From: Deltaproteobacteria bacterium
Lineage (GTDB): Bacteria > Myxococcota > Myxococcia > SLRQ01
Reading direction: 5' to 3'
Length of the DNA stretch: 17,332 nucleotides
Assembly: GCA_007128675.1 (NCBI GenBank)
Contig: SKWY01000238.1
Location: 1-17,332 of the forward strand
The notes under the pieces were generated by a model. That model saw only the letters and a list, made by a program, of their open reading frames with translations, had not been told where the DNA came from and did not search any database. Position 1 is the stretch's first letter. Every line of letters starts with the position of its first letter. Position numbers and translations under genes: made by a program. Shown piece after piece: positions 6,483 to 13,062 of the stretch.

Positions 6483-9113
6483 TTAGCCCAAGATGCGGCA
6501 CACCGCGCTGAAGCTGTTGGGATCCGTGAAGTCTCCTTGTTGAAGGCAAATCTCGCCAGAGGCGCACTCGCCACAGTCGATGACGCCGCCGCATCCATCG
6601 GGAAGCTGTCCGCACTCCGCGTTCCAATCCTCGCAGGTGAGTGGGCTCTCACAGTACCCCGTGACACACTCGTTGGGAACTCCGGGCCCTCCACGACATA
6701 CGTAGCCTTCGGGACACTCGCCGCAGAACGAGACGTTCCCACAACCGTCGGGGATATAGCCGCACTCGTTCGGATTGTCCGGGCCACACTCGACGGCGTC
6801 ACAGAGCGCACCGCATCGATAAGGAATGCCTCCACCGCCACACGTCTCTCCTGGCGGACACTCACCGCAGTCTATCTCTCCACCGCATCCATCGGAGAGC
6901 CAACCGCACTCGGCGCCAATCTTGTCGCAGGTCAATGGAATGCAAAGAGGCGGATGACCACCTGATTCGTCATCGTAGATGCAGGCGCCAAGATCGAAGA
7001 GCATGAAGAGCAGCACTTTCTCCTGGCTCGTCATGGGCCCCTGGCAATGCTGCGGAAAGTACGTATTCCTCGTTCCACCGACCGTGACGTGGAAGGCGCT
7101 GTAGGCCACGCGCCCACAGATTTCATCCTCCGAGGCGTTGACGGGCGTATTGAATGTGAGCTGCTGCACCGAAGGCAAACCATGCTCCTGCTGCGTGGTA
7201 TAGACCCATTGACGGCCTGGGGGAATCGCGCTTCGGCAGTGTCCCCGCGGTTCGGTGATCGCTACGCGTCCGCCAGGAGAAGACGCATGCACGTGATCCA
7301 GCCAATCCGAGAAGACCAAGGCACGCTCGAAGCTGGTGTCGAGTAGAGCCTGTATCGTTCCTGTGCCCCAAGATTGGGGCCCGAAGGTTCCACCCGGCCA
7401 ATCGCAGGTCGTATTGAGCGGATGAGTGGTGTATGACGGCGAGCTGTTCCAAACCCAGTCGTAATGATAATGCGACAGGAAGAGGCGGCCTCCCCTGTTC
7501 ACGTAGCTCAGCAACCTGTCTCTACTCTGAGCCGAACGAGTCTTGAATGGGCTTCCATCACAGGAGTTGACGAACCCGCCATGCAGCTGGCCGGTGCTCG
7601 GATTCATGCACTGCGGCCCGTAGGGGGTATTGACGGGTATGAGCCCCGTCGGACAGAAGCAGAAAGTGCCGTACTCAATCGCCTCGCAGCCGAAGATGGT
7701 CATGTCGTAGCCATCGAGCGTCGACTGGCTTTCGTGCAGCCTGTTGGCTAGTGAATCGCGACAAGTGCTGCTCGGGCAGCTTTGGGGAGTATCGGAGATA
7801 CAGAGCTCACCCAGGAAGACCTCTCTATCGACGTTATCACTTCCGCCGCCACACTGATTCATCAGCTGCTGGTCGGGCCAGGCGCCATTGCCTCGATAGA
7901 TGTGAATACGGCCATTGTCGGTGGGACGGGTGAACTCGCTCTGGTCGACACCCGCCTTGTACAAGACACACTCCATGCCATCGACGGCACCGGTGGAGAC
8001 GGCGATTCTGGGAATATGGCCCTCGTTACGATTGGCGGGCAGCCGAGTCTGCTCGGGCGTGAGCTCTCTGCTCGTACACGGTGAGATCGCCGGTATCTCG
8101 ACGACTCTTCTCCATTTTCCTATCTGCACCACCAGGGGGAAGGGAATGTCGGCCGGAACATTGCGAAGCTCGAAGCTGCCGTCGGAGCCGGTAATCGTGA
8201 CGACCAAGAACTCGTTGAGATCCTGATCCTCGCAGCGGAGGCATTCGATGCCGTCGCGAATCGGCGGCAGGTCGGCGTTGGGGACGAAGACCATCGCGTT
8301 TGCGAGTGGAATCTGACCGTTCGGTGTGTAGACCTTTCCGGTCACGGTGGTTTCCTGCCCGGTGGGACAAGGGAACTGGTGACCACACCAGGGCCCAAGG
8401 CAGGGGTTTGTGTGGTCATATCCGCATCTTCCAAGCTCTCCGCCTCCCCCACACGTCTCCGGCGGGGTGCATACGCCGCAGACATCGGTTAGCCCCCCAC
8501 AGCCGTCGCCGGCACGACCGCACTCTATGCCCTGATCCTGGCAGGACAGAGGAACGCAGTCCGGCGTGCCGCATTGGCTCGGAACCCCAGCCCCACCACA
8601 GGTCTCTTGGTCGGGACAGGTGCCGCAGTCGATTGTGTCGCCGCACCCATCGCCCGCAAGACCACAACCAATCCCCTGAGCTTCACAGGTCAACGGCTCA
8701 CAGCTACCGAAAGAGTCCGGGTCCGGAATCCCGCATCTCATCGGCTCCTGTCCACCACATATCTCGGGCGACTCGCAGTCCACGCAGGTTACAAAGCCCC
8801 CACAGCCATCGGGCATGGGCCCACAGAAGTCCCCGATATCCGAACAAGATCTGGGTGTGCAGTCTACACCGCTGGACTGCCCGCACACCCCTGCTATGCC
8901 CGCGCCCCCACAGGTCTCAGGCGCGGTACAAGTCCCGCAAAACAGCGTACCGCCGCAGCCATCATCAACCTCCCCACAATTGCGTCCAAGATCCGCGCAG
9001 TCATCGGGAACGCAACCTTCGAACTCACCGCCGGGAGAACACTCGCAGCCCATCAAGGTAAGCACCAAGAGCCCACTAGCTATCCAGATCCAATTCTTGT
9101 TCGATCGAATCAT
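6483..9113 (-). CDS. Cysteine-rich repeat lipoprotein, paralogue 3 (first in transcription order)
   Basis: 876 residues. The ATG at 9113 has an almost ideal ribosome site, AAGGAGG, 6-7 nt upstream; the frame is open to 9251 without need. The signal peptide ends in the lipobox TLMGC, so Cys23 is lipidated, with Glu at +2. Domains in order: four 8-Cys repeats (about residues 34-230); a carboxypeptidase-regulatory-like beta domain (about 255-345, with VTGKVYTPNGQIPL and GSDGSFELRNVPAD); a core (about 365-715, with YDMTIFGCE, GGRLFLSHYHYDW, CGRVAYSAFHV and FPQHCQG); and three C-terminal repeats. The variable insert in the core (DNA 7521-7685) is the longest of the three copies. Hand count gives 79 cysteines in the mature protein. 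A good promoter-like site lies upstream, so this gene probably leads a three-gene transcript. The function is unknown; the repeats are probably disulfide-stabilised modules, since the protein is exported. Confidence 0.88.
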   Translation of the reverse strand: MIRSNKNWIWIASGLLVLTLMGCECSPGGEFEGCVPDDCADLGRNCGEVDDGCGGTLFCGTCTAPETCGGAGIAGVCGQSSGVDCTPRSCSDIGDFCGPMPDGCGGFVTCVDCESPEICGGQEPMRCGIPDPDSFGSCEPLTCEAQGIGCGLAGDGCGDTIDCGTCPDQETCGGAGVPSQCGTPDCVPLSCQDQGIECGRAGDGCGGLTDVCGVCTPPETCGGGGELGRCGYDHTNPCLGPWCGHQFPCPTGQETTVTGKVYTPNGQIPLANAMVFVPNADLPPIRDGIECLRCEDQDLNEFLVVTITGSDGSFELRNVPADIPFPLVVQIGKWRRVVEIPAISPCTSRELTPEQTRLPANRNEGHIPRIAVSTGAVDGMECVLYKAGVDQSEFTRPTDNGRIHIYRGNGAWPDQQLMNQCGGGSDNVDREVFLGELCISDTPQSCPSSTCRDSLANRLHESQSTLDGYDMTIFGCEAIEYGTFCFCPTGLIPVNTPYGPQCMNPSTGQLHGGFVNSCDGSPFKTRSAQSRDRLLSYVNRGGRLFLSHYHYDWVWNSSPSYTTHPLNTTCDWPGGTFGPQSWGTGTIQALLDTSFERALVFSDWLDHVHASSPGGRVAITEPRGHCRSAIPPGRQWVYTTQQEHGLPSVQQLTFNTPVNASEDEICGRVAYSAFHVTVGGTRNTYFPQHCQGPMTSQEKVLLFMLFDLGACIYDDESGGHPPLCIPLTCDKIGAECGWLSDGCGGEIDCGECPPGETCGGGGIPYRCGALCDAVECGPDNPNECGYIPDGCGNVSFCGECPEGYVCRGGPGVPNECVTGYCESPLTCEDWNAECGQLPDGCGGVIDCGECASGEICLQQGDFTDPNSFSAVCRILG

Positions 9114-9272
9114 CGAGATCCTCCTTGTGGACCTCGCAAGGGCTACACGCTCCTCAGCGAGAACTTGACCGAGACATCCGTTAGCAAGCTCTCTTGCGCA
9201 GGTGACCCCGGTTGACCTTGAGAGAAGCCTCTCTCTTTCGAATTGATGCATAGATCAAGCATCTAATCAGTA

Positions 9273-9301
9273 ATTATGGCAGATGGAGAAGCACCTAACA
9301 A
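9273..9301 (-). promoter_or_regulatory. Sigma-70-like promoter upstream of the lipoprotein array
   Basis: On the minus strand TTGTTA (9296-9301) and CATAAT (9273-9278) are separated by 17 bp, with 4/6 and 5/6 matches to consensus. The transcript would start near 9266 and carry a leader of about 150 nt before the ATG at 9113. Overlapping short dyads (TTGAT/ATCAA and GATGC/GCATC, 9243-9263) fall at the very start of that leader. Otherwise the 9114-9412 spacer holds only this site and the hairpin at 9302-9326. Confidence 0.55.
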
Positions 9302-9326
9302 GGTGGCCCCAATCTAGTGGGCCGCC
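9302..9326 (+). repeat. Inverted repeat in the divergent spacer upstream of the FMN reductase
   Basis: GGTGGCCC and GGGCCGCC pair over 8 bp (one G-U wobble in plus-strand RNA) around a 9-nt loop. It directly abuts the -35 box of the leftward promoter and lies 87 nt before the FMN reductase start. It could be an operator or a leader hairpin; no U-run follows it. Confidence 0.4.
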
Positions 9327-9412
9327 CCGAAGCTGAACGATCCTGCCAAGCTCGCTGCGTCGACCGGAAGACACCCTTCACCCATCAAGCACCGACCAAG
9401 AAAGGAACCCAC

Positions 9413-9979
9413 ATGTCGAGCATAGTCGCCATATCAGGAAGCCTTAGACGCGGCTCTTTCAACACCGCCCTGTTGCGCGCGGCCCGTGATCTAGCTCCCT
9501 CGAACTCGTCGATCGAGATTGCTTCCATCTTCGAGTTCCCTCTTTACAACGCTGACCTAGAGAAGGCTGAAGGGATCCCGGACCCAGTGGTACGGTTGAA
9601 GGAGAGGCTCATGTCCTCAAAGGGATTGCTCGTCGCCTCTCCAGAGTACAACTCGAGCCTGCCCGGAGTCTTGAAGAATGCTCTAGACTGGCTTAGCCGC
9701 CCACCTAAAGACGTGAAGACTGTCTTTGGAGATCTGCCGGTCGGCGTGATCGGTGCGACGACGGGAGCCGGCGGTACGCGCCTCTGCCAGGCGGCATGGC
9801 TTCCCGTTCTGCGTGCCCTGCACGTTCGAATCTTCACTCAGCGATCCCTGTTAGTCTCCAAGGCCTCCGAGGTCTTCGACGAGAATGGGGCCTTGGTAGA
9901 TGAGAAGATCCGAAATCTGTTGACCAACTACCTTTTGGACTTCGAGGCCTTCACATCGACTTCGACACGAGGCGAGTAG
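9413..9979 (+). CDS. NADPH-dependent FMN reductase family protein (flavodoxin fold)
   Basis: 188 residues, normal for the family. SGSLRRGSFN (residues 8-17) is the phosphate-binding loop for FMN, and SPEYNSSLPGVLKNALDW (76-93) is the second hallmark of PF03358 proteins such as ChrR, YieF and ArsH-type reductases. These soluble enzymes use NAD(P)H and FMN to reduce quinones, chromate, azo compounds or other acceptors; the natural substrate cannot be read from sequence. The ATG at 9413 follows AAAGGAA with 5 nt spacing. The frame is open back to 9317, but that stretch has no family similarity. It is divergent from the lipoprotein array and lies 99 bp before the hydrolase gene on the same strand. 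No terminator is seen between the two. Confidence 0.92.
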   Translation: MSSIVAISGSLRRGSFNTALLRAARDLAPSNSSIEIASIFEFPLYNADLEKAEGIPDPVVRLKERLMSSKGLLVASPEYNSSLPGVLKNALDWLSRPPKDVKTVFGDLPVGVIGATTGAGGTRLCQAAWLPVLRALHVRIFTQRSLLVSKASEVFDENGALVDEKIRNLLTNYLLDFEAFTSTSTRGE

Positions 9980-10078
9980 GCTTCTCGTAACTCGGCAATC
10001 GAAAGGCACGTTCAAGGATTGAAAGCTCTTTCCAGCCACCATGAATAGCCCGGGCGCACCGACGCCCCATCCGAATAA

Positions 10079-11017
10079 ATGTCAGCTGACAAAACGGCCA
10101 TGAAAAGAGAAGAGAGCTGGGCAATCGAGGCCGCCGAACGAGTTCGCCAGAGGATCGAGCTGAACACGAGGGGATGGGAGCCTCACAAGAAGGGGCTGCT
10201 CGCGACCATCCAAACGAGCTATCGCCCATCGCCGCTCCCCCCCGGATTCGAGGTCCTTCAGCTCGAGGCGGCTGGTGTTCGACGACGAGCGGCGATCTCG
10301 AGGGCTCCCGGCAGGCCCGTCCTGCTTCTACCAGGGCTCTATGCAAGTCTCGACGAAGGCCTCTTCATTCGGACCGCTTTGCTGATCCACCGTAAGCTGA
10401 AACGACCTGTCATCTTGCTTGAGGATCGCTTCGCGAAGGAAACGCTTCGTCTCAACGGGGAGTGCATTCCAACTCTTCGCGAGCTCGGAGAAGAGGCGGC
10501 CTTTGTTGCAAGCCAAGCACTCCGGCTCGTGGGGCAAGAAGTTCAAGCCTCATGGGGGGACGAAGACGATGGAGGAGACGTCGGATCTCCCGACGTGCTT
10601 GCTTTCTCGGCGGGAGCGGCCAGCGCCCTCGCCGCTCCTGGCGCTTCGTTTGCCAGGGCGGTGCTATGGTCGGCAGCAATCAATCCCCGTGACGTACTGC
10701 TGGCAGTCAAGGCTCGACCGCTAGTCAACGCCTACTTTCGTCTGCTGCACGAAAGAACCTTCAAGATGGCGGGCATCAGACCGGTGCCGTCGCGCCGCCG
10801 TCTCGTAGAACGACTCTGCTCGGACCAGCCCCTGCCACCTGAGAAGCTTCCCCTTCTGGCTGTTCACGCCAAGGACGATCCCGTAGCCCCCTCCCAATCC
10901 CTACGAATACTCGGCAACCAGGACCATCAGGCAACGTGCATTCTCTTTGCCGGAGGACATCTGGGTTTTGCCGCCGTGGCCGGAGATGAGATCTACCTCG
11001 TGCCCCTATTGAAATGA
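10079..11017 (+). CDS. Alpha/beta hydrolase, YheT-like
   Basis: 312 residues. After about 70 residues comes the strand and oxyanion-type loop RPVLLLPGLYAS (79-90). The nucleophile elbow is AFSAG, with Ser177 in place of the usual GxSxG first glycine. An acid is available in HAKDDP (Asp266 or Asp267), and the catalytic His is His294 in GGHLGF. The end, DDPVAPS followed by GGHLGF, resembles the YheT/ABHD1-3 group of hydrolases; that grouping is tentative. No signal peptide is visible, so it is probably cytoplasmic. The substrate is unknown. The start is uncertain: the ATG at 10079 has no good ribosome site, nor does the ATG at 10100. The stop lies only 10 bp from the stop of the convergent PP-loop gene. 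Confidence 0.8.
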   Translation: MSADKTAMKREESWAIEAAERVRQRIELNTRGWEPHKKGLLATIQTSYRPSPLPPGFEVLQLEAAGVRRRAAISRAPGRPVLLLPGLYASLDEGLFIRTALLIHRKLKRPVILLEDRFAKETLRLNGECIPTLRELGEEAAFVASQALRLVGQEVQASWGDEDDGGDVGSPDVLAFSAGAASALAAPGASFARAVLWSAAINPRDVLLAVKARPLVNAYFRLLHERTFKMAGIRPVPSRRRLVERLCSDQPLPPEKLPLLAVHAKDDPVAPSQSLRILGNQDHQATCILFAGGHLGFAAVAGDEIYLVPLLK

Positions 11018-11027
11018 GCTGTCCGTA

Positions 11028-12101
11028 CTATAGACGGTAGGGCTCGATGAGAGCGTCGTCATCGAAGGGCTCGACATGCAGCTCGAAGCTCTCTTCTCCC
11101 CGTACCCAACCGATCCTCACCTGCTTCTCGTCCCTACCCTTTCCGTACCGGGCGACTATTCGAGAGGCAAGGTGGCGGACCTGATGCTCCGGGCTGCCCT
11201 CACACAAGGCCAATGGACCTTTATGCTCCAAGGCCCGCAGGCTCCAGCGTTCCTTCGCATATCGCTCGAGCAATAGGTTCTCACCATCGGTCCGTGCCAC
11301 GATCAGCTTTTCACCGGGACCAATCCGAAAATGCCTGCCGGTTGCGAGCAGGACAACATCGTCCTTTGTGTAGCGCCGAGTGTCCCGATTCTCGATGAGG
11401 TCTCTAAAGCGCCGGCTGTAGCTTTCATCGGTAAGAAAGCAGCAGCCGCCAGCAGGTTGAGGATACTCGAGCAAACCAAGCTTTTCGGCCAGACGAATCT
11501 GCTCCCTTCTGCCTCTGCCTTTGATGGAGAGAAGGTCCTCTCGTCTAATCAGTCCATCTTTCTCCGCGACCGTTGGGGGCAAGTGCCGCCCAGACAGCGG
11601 GCGAAGAATACGTCCTTCCAGGCCAGACTCCCTTTCGATCAGCCGGAGAGTATCTCGGCGCTGACTCTTGGGACGCTGCCCCAAAACCTCTCCTGTGAAC
11701 ACCAGCTCGGCTCCCTCGGCCTCCATGATCTCCTTCGCCTTTTTCATCATGAAGATCCGGCAGTCGATGCAGGGGTTCATGTTCGCCCCGTATCCGAACC
11801 TTGGGTTGGTTACGATATCGACGTACTCGTCCGAGATATCGACCAGCTCCACCTCGACTCCCGCTTCCGCGGCGGCGTAAAGAGGCTCGCTTCTGGGTAT
11901 TGCGCCATCCCTTGGCCTTCCCCCCATGCGGCGATGTGTCTCGGTTATGCAGAACCCGGTATAGAAGCTCACGGCCTTCACCTCGAAGCCCAGGCTCTGC
12001 ATCATCCGGACGGCAAGCGACGAGTCCAGACCTCCCGAGATCATGCCAATCGCCTTGGGTCTGCCCTCACCGGGCTTCGGCGTTACCGACCCTTCAACCA
12101 T
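11028..12101 (-). CDS. PP-loop ATPase of the MnmA/ThiI-like tRNA-thiolation type
   Basis: 357 residues. The PP-loop SGGLDSS starts at residue 22 and binds ATP for adenylation. CIDC (111-114) and GGCC (218-221) supply the cysteine pairs expected for sulfur transfer or cluster binding. The blocks YGANMNPCIDC, GEVLGQRPKSQRRDTLRLI and YPQPAGGCCFLTD are ones I know from deltaproteobacterial proteins named as tRNA thiouridylase-like. A C-terminal domain of about 120 residues (from GRHFRIGPGEKL) is typical of that group. The likely reaction is ATP-dependent thiolation of tRNA or another acceptor; the exact product is not known to me. The ATG at 12101 follows AGGTG with 7 nt spacing, and this ribosome site overlaps the tusA end. 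The TusA neighbour, 6 bp upstream, is the natural sulfur donor. Confidence 0.85.
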   Translation of the reverse strand: MVEGSVTPKPGEGRPKAIGMISGGLDSSLAVRMMQSLGFEVKAVSFYTGFCITETHRRMGGRPRDGAIPRSEPLYAAAEAGVEVELVDISDEYVDIVTNPRFGYGANMNPCIDCRIFMMKKAKEIMEAEGAELVFTGEVLGQRPKSQRRDTLRLIERESGLEGRILRPLSGRHLPPTVAEKDGLIRREDLLSIKGRGRREQIRLAEKLGLLEYPQPAGGCCFLTDESYSRRFRDLIENRDTRRYTKDDVVLLATGRHFRIGPGEKLIVARTDGENLLLERYAKERWSLRALEHKGPLALCEGSPEHQVRHLASRIVARYGKGRDEKQVRIGWVRGEESFELHVEPFDDDALIEPYRL

Positions 12102-12107
12102 TCTCTT

Positions 12108-12356
12108 TCACCTCGTCCGCCTTATGCGGGCCTCGATCAACCCACCCTGCCTCACCATGGACAGGATCTCGTTACCCGTGGCCTTACACCATGCCGGGAT
12201 GTCGCTCTCGGCTCCAGGGTCCGTGCAACGCAGAAGGACCGTTCCTCCAACGGATATCTTCTTCATGGCCTTTGCCATCTCGATGATTGGTACGGGACAG
12301 AACTCACCCTGAACGTCCACGACTACCTCTTCTCCCCTGTCATCGGCGGCAACCAT
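12108..12356 (-). CDS. tusA: TusA-family sulfurtransferase
   Basis: 82 residues, the usual TusA size. The catalytic site CPVP (Cys20) sits in VDVQGEFCPVPIIEMAKAM, followed by DPGAESDIPAWC and a C-terminal strand (IEARIRR). TusA carries sulfur as a persulfide on this cysteine and passes it to thiolation enzymes. The frame is open upstream to 12755, but the family length and a GGGAG 11 nt before the ATG at 12356 support this start. The gene begins 7 bp after the small CxxC gene and ends 6 bp before the PP-loop gene, so the three look translationally coupled. The YedF-type relatives are similar; the exact subfamily is not settled. Confidence 0.93.
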   Translation of the reverse strand: MVAADDRGEEVVVDVQGEFCPVPIIEMAKAMKKISVGGTVLLRCTDPGAESDIPAWCKATGNEILSMVRQGGLIEARIRRTR

Positions 12357-12363
12357 GACCGAT

Positions 12364-12633
12364 TCAGCTCCCAACCAGCTCGTCGGTGCTCTTGGTGCCT
12401 TCCGACGCCCGTTCGGCGTCGTCCCGCTGCGCCGCGCCGAAATATCGAAGCATCCGGAGCCTACAATCGTCCAACATGTCGCCTTGCAGGCCATTATCCA
12501 TGAGGGGACATTCCCAACATCGCCTGGACTGATCATCGAAACGAACGTAGGTCTCATAGCTGATGAGGCCATTTGCGAAGTGGTCTTCGTTCTTGGCCTC
12601 CAGGTAGGCCAAATGATGGCGAGAGACACACAT
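12364..12633 (-). CDS. Small CxxC protein of unknown family, first gene of the tusA operon
   Basis: 89 residues, not recognised. It contains CWEC (Cys39, Cys42) and Cys57 in MLDDCRLRMLRYFG, plus Cys2, a set that could bind zinc or an Fe-S cluster or carry a thiol. The first half has aromatic and acidic blocks (HHLAYLEAKNEDHFA, SYETYVRFDD); the tail after about residue 70 is polar and probably disordered. Codon use looks like genuine coding sequence. The frame has no earlier start: a stop lies at 12670-12672. A TATAAT box ends 13 nt before the ATG, so the mRNA may be nearly leaderless. Close coupling to tusA suggests a role in the same sulfur pathway (inference). Confidence 0.72.
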   Translation of the reverse strand: MCVSRHHLAYLEAKNEDHFANGLISYETYVRFDDQSRRCWECPLMDNGLQGDMLDDCRLRMLRYFGAAQRDDAERASEGTKSTDELVGS

Positions 12634-12645
12634 TGCTCGTGGCGG

Positions 12646-12673
12646 ATTATAAGCCTCCGGGGCCCCGAATCAA
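12646..12673 (-). promoter_or_regulatory. Promoter of the small-CxxC-tusA-PP-loop operon
   Basis: A perfect -10 TATAAT (12646-12651) is preceded after 16 bp by TTGATT (12668-12673) on the minus strand. The spacer holds the 10-bp palindrome CGGGGCCCCG (12658-12667), a possible operator. The transcript would start about 6 nt before the ATG at 12633, leaving no room for a ribosome site. Confidence 0.6.
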
Positions 12674-12874
12674 CAAGGGGGCTCGTCGCCCCAAATCGCC
12701 GGGTGAGAACCGCCGCCGCAAGCCGAGTCTCGAGTCCTCGAAATGGGAAATCCACAGGTCAGCCCAACCCCGTAACCGATCCCCAAGGGAAGCCATCCCA
12801 ACGATTGAGTCCTGGAAAGGTGTGCTGGACAGACGAAATGAAACCGGATCTCTCCTGGTTGCTTCCCGCACGAG

Positions 12875-12931
12875 CGTGACCTCACACGCATGTCCGTGAC
12901 CTCCATGCCCTCACCTCACGTGACCTCCATG
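12875..12931 (+). repeat. CGTGACCTC direct repeats upstream of the triple DsbA gene
   Basis: CGTGACCTCCATG occurs exactly at 12895-12907 and 12919-12931, 24 bp apart. A shorter copy, CGTGACCTC, lies at 12875-12883, 20 bp before the first. The last copy overlaps the palindrome TCACGTGA (12917-12924). Spacing of about two helical turns fits a row of binding sites for a regulator, but no experiment or known motif supports a name. Confidence 0.55.
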
Positions 12932-13062
12932 ACCACATCGATGAACCCAGCTTGATCGCGATTAGTCGCTTTGATAAGTGGGGGCTCCACAAATTACCGT
13001 AACCTCAAAGGATTTGTTCCGAATCAGGCAGTCAGCCCCAAGTGGGCGAGCAAGGAGCTCAA

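Larger units (their letters stand above)
1166..9113 (-). repeat. Tandem triplication of the lipoprotein gene
   Basis: Three same-strand genes of 2.5-2.6 kb share the full domain order and long conserved blocks. Stretches such as CGRVAYSAFHV and QEKVLLFM are identical in all three, and short DNA runs such as ACTCCATGCCATCGAC occur in copies 2 and 3. The gaps are only 100 and 114 bp. Copies 2 and 3 share features missing in copy 1, for example PDNPNECGYIPDGCG in repeat 6 and ESGGHP after the core. This suggests one older and one younger duplication. Confidence 0.9.
12634..13062. other. 429-bp divergent intergenic region between the tusA operon and the triple DsbA gene
   Basis: It holds the leftward promoter at 12646-12673, the direct repeats at 12875-12931 and, just before the next gene, the ribosome site AAGGAG. 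Short open frames cross it on both strands (for example 12670-12906 minus), but none resembles a known protein or has a good ribosome site. I saw no convincing -35/-10 pair for the rightward gene and no RNA gene. Confidence 0.6.

Noticed and set aside
11018..11045. Bidirectional terminator between the convergent hydrolase and PP-loop genes
   Set aside because: The partial dyad around CTATAG has mismatches and only about four paired bases, with no T-run.
11331..12503. A 390-residue plus-strand open frame opposite the PP-loop and tusA genes
   Set aside because: It overlaps two clear genes, shows no recognisable domain and has an irregular, Arg/Pro/His-rich composition at its end.
12108..12755. 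TusA with a 130-residue N-terminal extension
   Set aside because: The extension overlaps the CxxC gene in another frame and has no domain; a ribosome site and normal family length support the start at 12356.
12670..12906. Possible small minus-strand genes in the tusA-DsbA spacer
   Set aside because: Competing frames overlap, none has a good ribosome site or known motif, and the direct repeats run through the upstream end.
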